DNA from: Chitinispirillum sp.
Lineage (GTDB): Bacteria; Fibrobacterota; Chitinivibrionia; Chitinivibrionales; Chitinispirillaceae
Length of the DNA: 41,551 nt
Assembly (NCBI GenBank): GCA_007115975.1
Contig: SKJJ01000187.1
Coordinates: 1-41,551 of the forward strand
Direction: 5' to 3'
Shown here: positions 32,822 through 41,495 of the stretch, one piece after another
Numbering within the stretch: position 1 is the stretch's first letter
Layout of the letters: every line of letters starts with the position of its first letter
Position numbers and translations under genes: made by a program
Notes under the pieces: model-generated
Told to the model about the DNA's origin: nothing
The model's input: the letters and a program-made list of their open reading frames with translations, nothing else
Database searches by the model: none

Positions 32822-35129
32822 TCAGGAAAACTCCTCTTTTTTTGTTTGGATACTCAATTCTTGTATGGAAAATACCCTGTAAAACCGGCATAAATCCTTC
32901 AACTATCTCATGAAGATCTCTTTGGGTCAGATTACACTCATCCAGCTGGGATGCCAGAAATTTATCTCTGATTATCTTTTTAACCAGTTCTCTCAACAGT
33001 TTAGGCGAACTGCTGGCGATACTTCTGGATGCAGCCTCTACAGAATCGGCCAACATTATTATCGCAATTTCACGAGTCTGAGGTGATGGACCGGGATAGC
33101 GGAAATCTTTTTCCTGTACCTGCTTATGCGGATCCAGTTCAAGAGCTTTTTCATAGAAAAAGGAGACCGTACTTGTTCCGTGGTGCTGCTTTATTACATC
33201 CTGGATCACACGGGGCAGTTTATGTTTTTTTGCCAACTCAACCCCATCCTTTACATGCGACGATATCACAAGAGCACTCATGTTGGGGGTCAACTTGGTG
33301 TGTCTGTTTCTTTCCCCGTGCATGTTATTTTCCACAAAGTAGTCCGATTTTTCAATTTTCCCGATATCGTGATAATATGAAGCGACCCTGGCAAGCAGCG
33401 CATTGGCACCGACTCGCTGTGCAGCTGATTCTGCCAGGTTACCAACCAGCACACTATGATTATAGGTTCCTGCAGCTTCAATGGAGAGCCTCTTTAAAAT
33501 GGGATGATTCATGTCCGAAAGCTCAACCAGAGTCATATCGGTACAAATGTCAAAAAGCATCTCAAAAATAGGGGTCAGTATCATAGCAAAGAACATTGAT
33601 CCCACTATACTTATAAAGGCAAGCATAAAATTCTGAGCAAGCGGTACGAGTGCAATTTTATACCCTACGAGGTGCCAAAAAGCGATCATCACCATGCAGA
33701 TCAATGTAACGGGCGGTATCGCCTTGAAAAAGTGCCACCGGTAGCGGATATGATGAGTGAATAAGCTGGAGACCAGGGAGCCAAGAAACGCATAGACAAA
33801 GAAAAAGTGATTAAAACCCATTACAACACTAATAAAAACAGCCGAAAAGAGCGACACGATAAGTGAAATCCGCAAATCAAACAGAATCGCCGAAAGGATT
33901 GCTCCCAGTGAAAAGGGAATAATGAGCTCAGGAATAATCGCCGGATCGTATACCCCCTCCTGAAACAGTTTTGGGATAATAAAAAGCGCTGCTCTGATCA
34001 CCACAACCTGAAAAACAAGACAAAGAGCAAGGGCACTCAACATCTTATTGGATTTCATGATGTCCGGTTCATAGTTCTTTATGTAAAATGCCACAAAGAG
34101 AAGCGGGATGAGCACAAACATCAGACGCCCCAGATTTGCAGCCCTGACTCTTCTTGCCTGTTCAACATTCTCCAACCGGTCAAGAGCTTTGTGCAAAGAG
34201 CGTATCTTCTGCACCACTTCGGGTGTAACTTCCTGATGCCTGCGGACTACTTCGGTATCACGTATAACCTTCCCACTGATTTCCAACACCCCTTGTGCTG
34301 CTTCATTGCGCCTTTTTGTTGTAAGCGCACCGTTGACCCTGATATTGGGGCGCACATATGCATAGAGAATTTCGTATATGGATGTCAGCGCTTCATCATC
34401 CATATTGCGATCCCTCTTAAGCCGGTTTACAACCTGCTCAAGAGCAATCTCTTTAACCGGAATTTCCGATATAGATATCACCATCTCTGAGTCGTCTCTT
34501 CGCAGGGAGACAAATCGTTTATCATAATGAAGCGTATGATCGAAGTTGGTGTTGTATTTTGCTCTGAGCTCTGCAAGCTGCTCGGGGCCAGAAATAAGGA
34601 GTACCGATGCAACCCCTGTTTCCAGAACAAAAGAGGCCTGTTGCACCGCTTCATCCAGAAGTACAGGCCTTTTCATAAGATTTTGTATGGCCCGTTCAGG
34701 CAGTTCCCTTGCAATTTGACGGTACAACTGCTCCCGCAGTGAATCGGCTGTGGCAGGATCCTTGTACAAAAGGATCTTTGATTTAACATTTTGTATCTTC
34801 TCCACCACTTCAGCGGCAACTCCCTGGTCGTGATCCAGGACCATTAACACCTGGTCCATAGCCCTTTTACGCTCCCGCTCAAGCTCATCTTCAGAACGCC
34901 TTATATCGAATGTAAAAGGTGCTATTATCGTCTCCTTTGCAGCCTCACCTACTTTGGGAAGGTCATAAGACTGAACGGTTGTATGAAACGGGAAAAAGAA
35001 AACAACCATAGTGACGGTAGAAAGCAACACCACAAGGGGATAGGTGATAAAAGAGGGGATGCCTCGGCGAAACTTGCGGCCCCCAATGGTTAAAATACGA
35101 GTGGTTTTTTTTCTGGAATTTGTGTTCAT
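32814..35129 (-). CDS. 7TM-HD phosphodiesterase (PgpH/YqfF-like)
   Basis: The 771-residue protein has the 7TMR-HDED layout: an N-terminal helix (about 25-48), a large extracytoplasmic domain with coiled-coil segments (to about 320), a block of membrane helices (about 325-530), and a C-terminal HD domain with YYHDIGKIEKSDYFVENN, a second metal-site region SSHVKDG, and KQHHGTSTVSFFYEKAL. PgpH homologues in Gram-positives hydrolyse the signal c-di-AMP. In this lineage the substrate is assumed. An 8-bp overlap links it to the HAMP-like gene. Confidence 0.87.
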   Translation of the reverse strand: MNTNSRKKTTRILTIGGRKFRRGIPSFITYPLVVLLSTVTMVVFFFPFHTTVQSYDLPKVGEAAKETIIAPFTFDIRRSEDELERERKRAMDQVLMVLDHDQGVAAEVVEKIQNVKSKILLYKDPATADSLREQLYRQIARELPERAIQNLMKRPVLLDEAVQQASFVLETGVASVLLISGPEQLAELRAKYNTNFDHTLHYDKRFVSLRRDDSEMVISISEIPVKEIALEQVVNRLKRDRNMDDEALTSIYEILYAYVRPNIRVNGALTTKRRNEAAQGVLEISGKVIRDTEVVRRHQEVTPEVVQKIRSLHKALDRLENVEQARRVRAANLGRLMFVLIPLLFVAFYIKNYEPDIMKSNKMLSALALCLVFQVVVIRAALFIIPKLFQEGVYDPAIIPELIIPFSLGAILSAILFDLRISLIVSLFSAVFISVVMGFNHFFFVYAFLGSLVSSLFTHHIRYRWHFFKAIPPVTLICMVMIAFWHLVGYKIALVPLAQNFMLAFISIVGSMFFAMILTPIFEMLFDICTDMTLVELSDMNHPILKRLSIEAAGTYNHSVLVGNLAESAAQRVGANALLARVASYYHDIGKIEKSDYFVENNMHGERNRHTKLTPNMSALVISSHVKDGVELAKKHKLPRVIQDVIKQHHGTSTVSFFYEKALELDPHKQVQEKDFRYPGPSPQTREIAIIMLADSVEAASRSIASSSPKLLRELVKKIIRDKFLASQLDECNLTQRDLHEIVEGFMPVLQGIFHTRIEYPNKKRGVFLND

Positions 35130-35381
35130 TAAGGAACCGGTTATCCTTGAAGAGGTCTCCGAACTTTAAAGAGTATCACTATACCTTGGTTCACGAGAAG
35201 TACTATTCAGCAAAATGATTGTGGTCTGCTATTTCAACTACGGCACGCATGAGTGCAGCCATAAAGGTAGAAAGTTCATGAGCTGAACTTTTAATTGTAT
35301 GTACATTAAAGGAGAAGGGAGAAGGCAGAATAACCCCACCCTACGTTACAGCTGTTTCTATAGGTCTTCCACGGCCTTCTC

Positions 35382-35621
35382 TTATTCATCTGCATCCTCT
35401 GAGGAGTGCTCATCAGGACTGATACCCTCTTCAAGCATAGTTCTCTCCTCCCTTAACCTGGCAAGTTTTTCCACAGCGGCCTCTGTTGCGATCTGCGCCT
35501 CATTAAGCCTGTCCTGCTCCTCTTCACTTATTCTTTCCGGACCGGCACAACCAATACCAAGTGCAGCCATTACAACCCCTACCAGCATAAAACGATAAAC
35601 AGTTTTTACCTTTGAAAACAT
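35382..35621 (-). CDS. Small putative lipoprotein with coiled coil
   Basis: The 79-residue protein starts with KVKTVYR and a hydrophobic stretch ending ALGIGC, a weak but plausible lipobox with Cys25 as the lipid site. A charged helix rich in Glu, Ala and Leu follows (ISEEEQDRLNEAQIATEAA), then an acidic tail. It looks like a small periplasmic or outer-membrane-attached coiled-coil lipoprotein. GGAGG lies upstream of the ATG. The 250 bp between it and the 7TM-HD gene hold only an 8-bp inverted repeat (35271-35291). Confidence 0.6.
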   Translation of the reverse strand: MFSKVKTVYRFMLVGVVMAALGIGCAGPERISEEEQDRLNEAQIATEAAVEKLARLREERTMLEEGISPDEHSSEDADE

Positions 35622-35733
35622 ATAATTCCTCCAGATGATTTATTCAAAAATTTATCAGCCGGCTAATTCCGGTAACATTAATAATAGTTATTAATGAGAG
35701 AACATGTCAAGTCTAAATGGGTGTTAATCCCAA

Positions 35734-37521
35734 CTACCCTCCCCCGGCCAATTTTATGCCAAGTTCTGCAAGCTGACTTTGGGTAACGTTGTCGGGAGCA
35801 TTGTCCATAAGCGAAATACCAGCAGAAGTTTTTGGGAAGGGTATAACATCCCTAATACTATCCAGTCCCAGCATAAGCATAATAAGTCTGTCCAGACCAA
35901 GAGCAATACCTCCATGGGGAGGAGCACCAAAAGAGAGAGCGTGCAGCAGAAAACCGAACTTCTCCTGCGCCTCCTGAGGACTTATCTGGAGGATATTGAA
36001 TATATCCCGTTGCAGTTGCTGATTATGAATCCTGATACTGCCACCCCCTATCTCAGTACCATTGAGCACCAGGTCATAGGCCCGGGAACGCGCTTTGTAA
36101 AAATCGGAACTACCTAAGAGGGCAATATCCTGCTCAAGAGGAGCTGTAAAGGGGTGATGTACCGAAATATAACGTCCAAGCTCCCCACTGAACTGAAACA
36201 GAGGAAACTCATACACCCAGAGCAGACTAAACTCCTCTTTTTGAATGAGTTCCTTTACTCTTCCAAGCTCAAGCCGCAGCTGCCCCAGAGAGGCAAAACA
36301 GACCGTTTGGGGTGCAGCGACAATAAAAATCATATCCCCCCGGCATGCCCCGGTTTGATCAATAAGGGCCTCTGATTGTTGTAGTGACAAGAACTTTGCC
36401 ACCGGCCCCTGCAGCCCTTCTTCGTTTACCCTTAACCAAATAAGTCCTGCGGCTCCATACTTTAAGACACAGGAGGTTAACTCATCAATTTTTTTTCGTG
36501 AGAAATCACCGCAGCCGGTCCCACAAATTGCCCCTATTGTACCCCCTTTTGCCAGCACAGAGTCGAAAACCTTGAATGGTGATTTTTTAAACAGCTCAGA
36601 GATCTCTTTTATTGGTAACCCAAACCGCAGATCGGGTTTATCGGTTCCATAAGCAGCGAAGGCCTCAGTGAAGCTCATTCTTTTAAAATGAGTTTGAATT
36701 TGTCTGCCCAGACATTTTTCAAATACTGTTTTTATAAGATCCTCAAAAAGCGAGTATATATCCTCTTCTGCCACAAACGACATCTCCGCATCGACCTGGG
36801 TAAATTCAGGCTGCCGGTCAGCACGCAAATCTTCATCCCTGAAACAGCGGGCCAGCTGAAAGTATTTTTCAAACCCCGAAACCATAAGAATCTGCTTATA
36901 GGTTTGGGGTGACTGGGGGAGAGCGTAGAAGCGTCCCTTGTTGAGCCTGCTGGGCACCAGGAAATCCCGTGCCCCCTCGGGAGTACTTTTCATAAGCATG
37001 GGTGTTTCTATCTCCAAAAAACCCTGCTCATACATAAACTTGCGCAGCTCCATAACCACCTGATGTCTGAACACAATGTTTTTTTTCAGAGCCGGTCGCC
37101 TGAGATCAAGATAGCGGTACTTCAGCCGAAGCTCTTCAGATTCTTCGATTTGATAATCGAAAACATGTAGCGGCGGGGTTTTTGATTCATTGAGAACTTC
37201 AAGGGCAGCTGCTATGACTTCGATTTCACCCGTTTTCATCGCAGTGTTAGCCATATTGGTGGGCCGTTTACGCACCGTTCCTTTGATGGCAACCACAAAC
37301 TCATGCCTTAAACGTGAAGCTTTCCGGGCAAGCTTTTTATTAATTGCAGGATTGAAGAGCAGTTGAGTGATCCCCTCTCTGTCCCTGATATCAATAAAAA
37401 CAACACCGCCATGATCTCTCCAGTTGTGCACCCAGCCAACTAAACCGACCGATCTGTTTTCATCTTTTGCAGTGAGTTCGCCGCAACTGTGCGTGCGGTC
37501 CCACGGTAAGGAATTACTCAT
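35734..37521 (-). CDS. aspS: Aspartyl-tRNA synthetase
   Basis: AspRS charges tRNA-Asp. The 595-residue bacterial-type class IIb enzyme has an N-terminal OB anticodon-binding domain (GWVHNWRDHGGVVFIDIRDR), motif 2 (FRDEDLRADRQPEFTQVDAE), the inserted GAD domain in the middle, and motif 3 (GIALGLDRLIMLMLG) near the end. ATG start. A cognate tRNA-Asp gene lies about 4 kb downstream on the same strand. Whether it also charges tRNA-Asn cannot be judged from this window. Confidence 0.97.
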   Translation of the reverse strand: MSNSLPWDRTHSCGELTAKDENRSVGLVGWVHNWRDHGGVVFIDIRDREGITQLLFNPAINKKLARKASRLRHEFVVAIKGTVRKRPTNMANTAMKTGEIEVIAAALEVLNESKTPPLHVFDYQIEESEELRLKYRYLDLRRPALKKNIVFRHQVVMELRKFMYEQGFLEIETPMLMKSTPEGARDFLVPSRLNKGRFYALPQSPQTYKQILMVSGFEKYFQLARCFRDEDLRADRQPEFTQVDAEMSFVAEEDIYSLFEDLIKTVFEKCLGRQIQTHFKRMSFTEAFAAYGTDKPDLRFGLPIKEISELFKKSPFKVFDSVLAKGGTIGAICGTGCGDFSRKKIDELTSCVLKYGAAGLIWLRVNEEGLQGPVAKFLSLQQSEALIDQTGACRGDMIFIVAAPQTVCFASLGQLRLELGRVKELIQKEEFSLLWVYEFPLFQFSGELGRYISVHHPFTAPLEQDIALLGSSDFYKARSRAYDLVLNGTEIGGGSIRIHNQQLQRDIFNILQISPQEAQEKFGFLLHALSFGAPPHGGIALGLDRLIMLMLGLDSIRDVIPFPKTSAGISLMDNAPDNVTQSQLAELGIKLAGGG

Positions 37522-37862
37522 ACAGTTTTTCCCAATTTAAGAAATGCCGAAGGGGTAAAGGTTATGCCAAAAGAGACTAGTGATGCCCGGTAAAGAGAGT
37601 TGGGCAAAGAGCATGCCGTTTTAGCCCAGAGCGGATCAGTGCGTTGAGTTTACATTGGCAGTTATGGCTGGAAGGGGGAGGGCAGGTAAAAAAGCGGTAA
37701 GGGATTTGCTTTTATTTTTCTGTGGATAGAGAGTGGTCACAAAACTATTTTGTATCACTGAACTTTTCCCATCTCTGAGAAACGTGTTTATTGGTTGTAT
37801 CAAAAACTGATTAACGCCTCACATCTGACAATCTGACACTTAAATGGTTTAGGGAGCACTGC
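37522..37862. other. Intergenic stretch between divergent aspS and the NtrC-type gene
   Basis: About 340 bp hold the leaders of two divergent genes. I see the GGGAG ribosome site before 37863 but no clear promoter boxes, hairpins or open frames. Confidence 0.5.
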
Positions 37863-39200
37863 ATGAAAGCACCAAGAATCTTATTGGTTGACGATGAAGA
37901 AGCCACGCTTTTTGCTTACTCACGCTATTTGACTAAAGCCGGATACATAATGGAGACCGCCAAGAGCCTCAAGGAGGCGAAGAGTCTTGTTGGTGCAAGG
38001 AGTTTTGATGCGATACTGCTTGATTTAAAACTTCCCGATGGCAATTCGATAGACTGGATAGGGGAATTGAAAAACGCCCACGAAAACATCGCTATAATAA
38101 TCATAACCGGCGTAAGCGATATTCCGACCGCTGTCAAATCAATGAAGCTTGGCGCCCACAACTTTCTGACCAAACCGGTAAACATGGATGACCTCGCCAT
38201 CAGTTTACGCAAAGGGCTTGAGTTTGAAGAGCTTCGCAAAAAAGACATTATTCATCAGCGCCTTACACCGCAGCAGGGCGAGCCCTATTTTGGTTCCAGT
38301 GCGGTAATAGAAAAGGTTCTTCAGTATGCAAATGTAGCAGCAATGAACCACACAGTGGTACTGCTTCACGGTGAAACCGGTACCGGCAAAGGGGTTCTTG
38401 CCCGTTGGATTCACGATCACAGTTCCCGCAGAAGTGAGGCTTTTGTTGAGGTTAACTGCTCAAGTCTCAAAGGCGAACTTCTCAGAAGCGAGCTGTTCGG
38501 ACATACCAAGGGGGCCTTTACCTCTGCCATAAAGGACCGTGCGGGGTTAATTGAGGTTGCTGACGGCGGGACGCTGTTTTTAGACGAGATCGGCGATATG
38601 GATCTGGAAGTACAGACACAGCTGCTTAAAACAATCGAGGAGAGGTCCTACCGGCGCATCGGTGAAAACAAACTTCGAACAAGCGACTTTCGTTTGGTAT
38701 GTGCGACCAACCGTGATCTGATGGAAGAGTCCAATGGCGGCAATTTCAGAAAGGACCTCTACTACCGTATCTGTGTTTTTCCCATAAGTATACCCTCTCT
38801 GAGGGAACGCAGAGGCGACCTAGGAGAGCTTATAAAACATGTTTTGGGTAGTTTCAGTTACCAGCACTTCCCCCTGAACGACGAATTGATACGTCTTTTG
38901 GTGAACTATCAGTGGCCTGGGAATATTCGAGAGTTGCGAAATATGCTGGAGCGAGCACTTCTTTTAGCTCAGGGAGAGCCTCTCAGTGCAGTGCACTTCC
39001 CCGGGCTTGAAATTCCTGCAGGTGCGACAAAATCTTGTACCCCTGAGATTTGGAATCTCGATGAACTGGAAAAAATCCACATCATTAAGACCTTAAAGCA
39101 CTTTGGGGGTGATAAATACGAAACCAGCTCAGCTCTTGGCATATCTCTTTCTTCACTATACAGGAAACTGGATAAGATGCAGCAGCATGCACCTGCATAA
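37863..39200 (+). CDS. NtrC-type sigma-54-dependent response regulator
   Basis: The 445-residue protein has a receiver (Asp10-Asp11 pair, phospho-acceptor Asp54, Thr82, Lys104), an AAA+ domain (about 140-375) and a C-terminal Fis-type helix-turn-helix ([18 protein letters not shown]). Walker A is GETGTGKG (170-177) and Walker B is TLFLDEIGD. The sigma-54 contact loop reads GAFTSA (217-222), so the second Gly of the usual GAFTGA is Ser221; such variants occur in active proteins, though the loop is critical. GGGAG lies upstream of the ATG. No histidine kinase is nearby, so its input is unknown. A sigma-54 promoter begins 104 bp after its stop, making the next gene a likely target. Confidence 0.93.
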   Translation: MKAPRILLVDDEEATLFAYSRYLTKAGYIMETAKSLKEAKSLVGARSFDAILLDLKLPDGNSIDWIGELKNAHENIAIIIITGVSDIPTAVKSMKLGAHNFLTKPVNMDDLAISLRKGLEFEELRKKDIIHQRLTPQQGEPYFGSSAVIEKVLQYANVAAMNHTVVLLHGETGTGKGVLARWIHDHSSRRSEAFVEVNCSSLKGELLRSELFGHTKGAFTSAIKDRAGLIEVADGGTLFLDEIGDMDLEVQTQLLKTIEERSYRRIGENKLRTSDFRLVCATNRDLMEESNGGNFRKDLYYRICVFPISIPSLRERRGDLGELIKHVLGSFSYQHFPLNDELIRLLVNYQWPGNIRELRNMLERALLLAQGEPLSAVHFPGLEIPAGATKSCTPEIWNLDELEKIHIIKTLKHFGGDKYETSSALGISLSSLYRKLDKMQQHAPA

Positions 39201-39304
39201 CACCGTGCAGCCCAGTTTTCTCAATTTGATTCTCATTTTAAAAACAGCCCCGGTTTAAACAGCAACCAAAGCTGTAAAACGCTTTGCCCAGACGCCATCT
39301 GATA

Positions 39305-39320
39305 TGGCACGAAAATTGCA
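39305..39320 (+). promoter_or_regulatory. Sigma-54 (RpoN) promoter
   Basis: TGGCACG (39305-39311), four bases, then TTGCA (39316-39320) match the consensus TGGCACG-N4-TTGCW at every defined base, with GG and GC the required 10 bases apart. Transcription should begin near 39331. A small inverted repeat (ACAGC-N7-GCTGT, 39259-39275) about 30-45 bp upstream could be part of an activator site, though nearer than usual. The adjacent NtrC-type activator is the obvious regulator. Confidence 0.85.
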
Positions 39321-39375
39321 CTACAGCAGGATACTACGGTTTTCATTACCACCACCTCTACTACGGAGCATCCCG

Positions 39376-39891
39376 ATGAACTGTAATTGCCGCCTTAATG
39401 ATTTTGTTACATTTTCCCTTAAGCACACCCTTGAAACTGCACACATGTATGCTAATCAAGCAAAAAAGTGCTCTTACAAGGAAAAAAAGATCTTTCTTTA
39501 CTATCTTGCCGGAAAAAAACGAGTGCAATATGTACAAATAGAGTTACTGTCAAACACTCAGAAAAAATGTACCGATTTCAATACCATGACCTTTGAGAAC
39601 ATTCAAAGCCAACAGAGCACTCTGGCCTCCCTGTCAATCCCTGAAATCAGAGATTTTGCGAAACAGAAGGCCGAAAAAGATCTCTCTCTCTATCATTATC
39701 TGATGATTCTGGAAGAGGACTGCCAAACCCAGAAGTTTCTTTTTTCCTTGTCAAAACTATCAAAAGAGTACCTCAGGGACATCTCCAATGGCTATGCTCT
39801 TTTCAAGTCGCAAAAAGGACCCTTCCATCCCCGGCACTCTTTTATAGCCAAAACAATCCAAACCAAAACAGAGATAACCAACCGTGGCTGA
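39376..39891 (+). CDS. Small helical protein, possibly degenerate ferritin-like, sigma-54-controlled
   Basis: From the ATG at 39376, eight bases after GGAG, the protein has 171 residues. An upstream ATG at 39304 lies inside the sigma-54 promoter and cannot be in the transcript. Four amphipathic helices are predicted: LNDFVTFSLKHTLETAHMYA, KKIFLYYLAGKKRVQYVQIE, EIRDFAKQKAEKDLSLYHYL and FLFSLSKLSKEYLRDISNGY. The length and spacing recall rubrerythrin-type bundles, and Glu/Tyr residues fit partly, but the usual ExxH iron ligands in helices two and four are absent. It may be a non-metal bundle. Function unknown; the likely regulator is the preceding NtrC-type gene. Confidence 0.6.
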   Translation: MNCNCRLNDFVTFSLKHTLETAHMYANQAKKCSYKEKKIFLYYLAGKKRVQYVQIELLSNTQKKCTDFNTMTFENIQSQQSTLASLSIPEIRDFAKQKAEKDLSLYHYLMILEEDCQTQKFLFSLSKLSKEYLRDISNGYALFKSQKGPFHPRHSFIAKTIQTKTEITNRG

Positions 39892-40320
39892 TCAGATTTG
39901 CGCAGCAATAACGCAGAACAATCTCCGTGCACGCTTTTTTTACAACCGTATTACCTGTATGTTCTTCAAACCAAAACCACTCTTCCCCCAACCCGCATTT
40001 GAACCTAAATCAATGACAGTTTTTAACCAGTGAAAAATGCGCTGTCACAACCCTTTTGCGTATAAATCCCCCCGCCTTCTCGGAACTATTCTCTATTGCT
40101 ACTATTTAGTTTCTGTTCAGAATAGGCCTTTTTTATAAATTTTCACATTTTAACCAGCGGGTATATGTAATCTTTTCTGTTCCAGAGACTTCTATACACC
40201 ATAACAGCCGTTTCTAAGCAATGAGCCCGCAACAAAGTGCCTTATATCAACTTTACACGTGCAACCCTATTCTCATAATTATCAAAGTAACATTTTAGAC
40301 CTGCCTTACTAAAGGAACAC
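39892..40320. other. Gene-poor stretch beside a transposase relic
   Basis: About 430 bp without a usable open frame on either strand, AT-rich and with many stops. It may hold the end of the degraded insertion element whose transposase tail starts at 40321, but I could not find terminal inverted repeats. Confidence 0.4.
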
Positions 40321-40599
40321 TCAGCCAGAGGCTAACAAAACCAGATTATGACTGAACACCAAACAACCTATTAACGATGCAAAACTCTTAAATTCTCTCA
40401 AACGACAGCGATTCAACCCAAAGGCTCGTTTTAAGACAGAAATGCTTCCCTCCGAGCCTGCTCTGAACTTCTGTGCATCAAGGAATTTCACACTGTGCTC
40501 TCTGTCAAATTCTTCTAAGGTTTGGGCGGAAGGTGAGGTGGGAAAGGGTGCGGTTTTTTTCTTTACTATAGAAACCGGAGAGCATGGGCGGTAAATGTA
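40321..40599 (-). pseudogene. Transposase C-terminal fragment, ISNCY-like
   Basis: The minus strand reads an open frame of 92 codons ending in TGA at 40321, with no start codon and an in-frame TAA just upstream. Its last 50 residues, FRAGSEGSISVLKRAFGLNR followed by CRLREFKSFASLIGCLVFSHN, match the C-terminus typical of ISNCY/IS1202-type DDE transposases (RAGIEGRISVLKR-x-GL-x-RC ... GWGVIAHNL). The Glu of the DDE triad is the one in this SEG/IEG segment. The rest of the enzyme is missing, so it is an inactive relic. The similarity is from memory, not a search. Confidence 0.7.
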
Positions 40600-40965
40600 T
40601 TAAGAGTAAATTGAGCAATTAGAACCGGGTATCAGCTCCCATTGTTGTACTCTCATTTCCAGATCCTTTTATCGACAGAGCAAATATGGCACCTGTTGAT
40701 GTAAACCGTTAAAAACCTGATTTGGCTAATACTGATACTGCATATAGAAAATATGTTTGATAAAGCGATTCCAAAGCGTCTTAACTCCCTACCCGGAACG
40801 CTTTTTGCGTAAAAGAATTAGCAGTAACAAATTCCTTACAGCTTGGTTACCTTAATCTATAAGTATATGACCCTCTGGGGGATAAAGAATTTGCAGGTAA
40901 TAAAACTGGTGTTTTTCCCCCTTGTCCCGTAGGGACTAAATATCCACTGCTGATTCATATTCCTC
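40600..40965. other. Non-coding stretch between transposase relic and ASRT gene
   Basis: No open frame is supportable. A 7-bp inverted repeat, AAAGCGT and ACGCTTT near 40770-40805, borders a short T-run; it may be a weak terminator. The rest shows nothing I can assign. Confidence 0.4.
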
Positions 40966-41348
40966 CTAATCTGCAAAAAATGCTGCTGTGCTTACAAGTG
41001 CGTTCTCAGCCTGACGGGAATCGAGCCTGGTGTGCTGGACAACTATGGGCAGATCTGATTCTATCACACTTGCATAATCGGTATCCAGTGGCACGGGCTC
41101 TGGGTCTTTGAGGTTATTAAAGCGCTTATGCAGTACACGCTTTGCGGGGACAGTGAGCTTGAAAGGCCCTGCAGGGTCTCTGTCGGTGAAAAATATTGTC
41201 ACCTCAAAGTGAGCATCACTGTCGTTTGCATTAAGGATACAGATCGTTTCGTGACTAAGCATCTGTGGTTCAGGATCGTTGCTCCATGATAGAATGTAGC
41301 CATCGGCAATTGCCCACCTTTTTTCCCTAATGTGTACTCCTGAGCCAT
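40966..41348 (-). pseudogene. Sensory-rhodopsin-transducer (ASRT) family gene with N-terminal frameshift
   Basis: The last 98 codons give a near-textbook ASRT protein: SHETICILNANDSDAHFEVT, VPAKRVLHKRFNNL, and a C-terminus VVQHTRLDSRQAENALVSTA. ASRT of Anabaena is a small soluble tetramer that partners sensory rhodopsin; most relatives lack rhodopsin and sit with sugar genes. The conserved start is split: ATG at 41348, five bases after GGGGAG, reads MAQEYTLGKK, while the following RWAIADGYILSW is in the next frame. The break is at a run of six As (41324-41319); seven would restore one frame of about 128 residues. Either a real mutation, a sequencing error in a homopolymer, or slippage. The internal ATG at 41262 has no ribosome site. 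Confidence 0.82.
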
Positions 41349-41495
41349 ATTTCTCCCCTGATATGTGTTTTTTAGATTTTAATATGCACTATTGTTTTCA
41401 GAGTGCAATCATTGGGGTGATGAGACTGGGGTTACCAATGAACTTCACTATGGCAGAAGCTATTCTCCTGTTGGAGTAACACCGATAACCAATGT

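Noticed and set aside
33029..33571. 180-codon plus-strand frame
   Set aside because: Antisense to the HD domain of the 7TM-HD gene, without a start signal or recognisable motif.
35271..35291. AAAGTTCA/TGAACTTT hairpin as a terminator
   Set aside because: An 8-bp stem is present but no T-run follows on either strand.
39304..39375. N-terminal extension of the small sigma-54-controlled gene
   Set aside because: The ATG at 39304 is part of the -24 promoter element, upstream of the expected transcription start near 39331.
41315..41328. Programmed -1 ribosomal frameshift in the ASRT gene
   Set aside because: The codons are GGG-AAA-AAA-GGT, so the P-site tRNA would re-pair poorly (GAA); mutation, sequencing error or RNA polymerase slippage are more likely.
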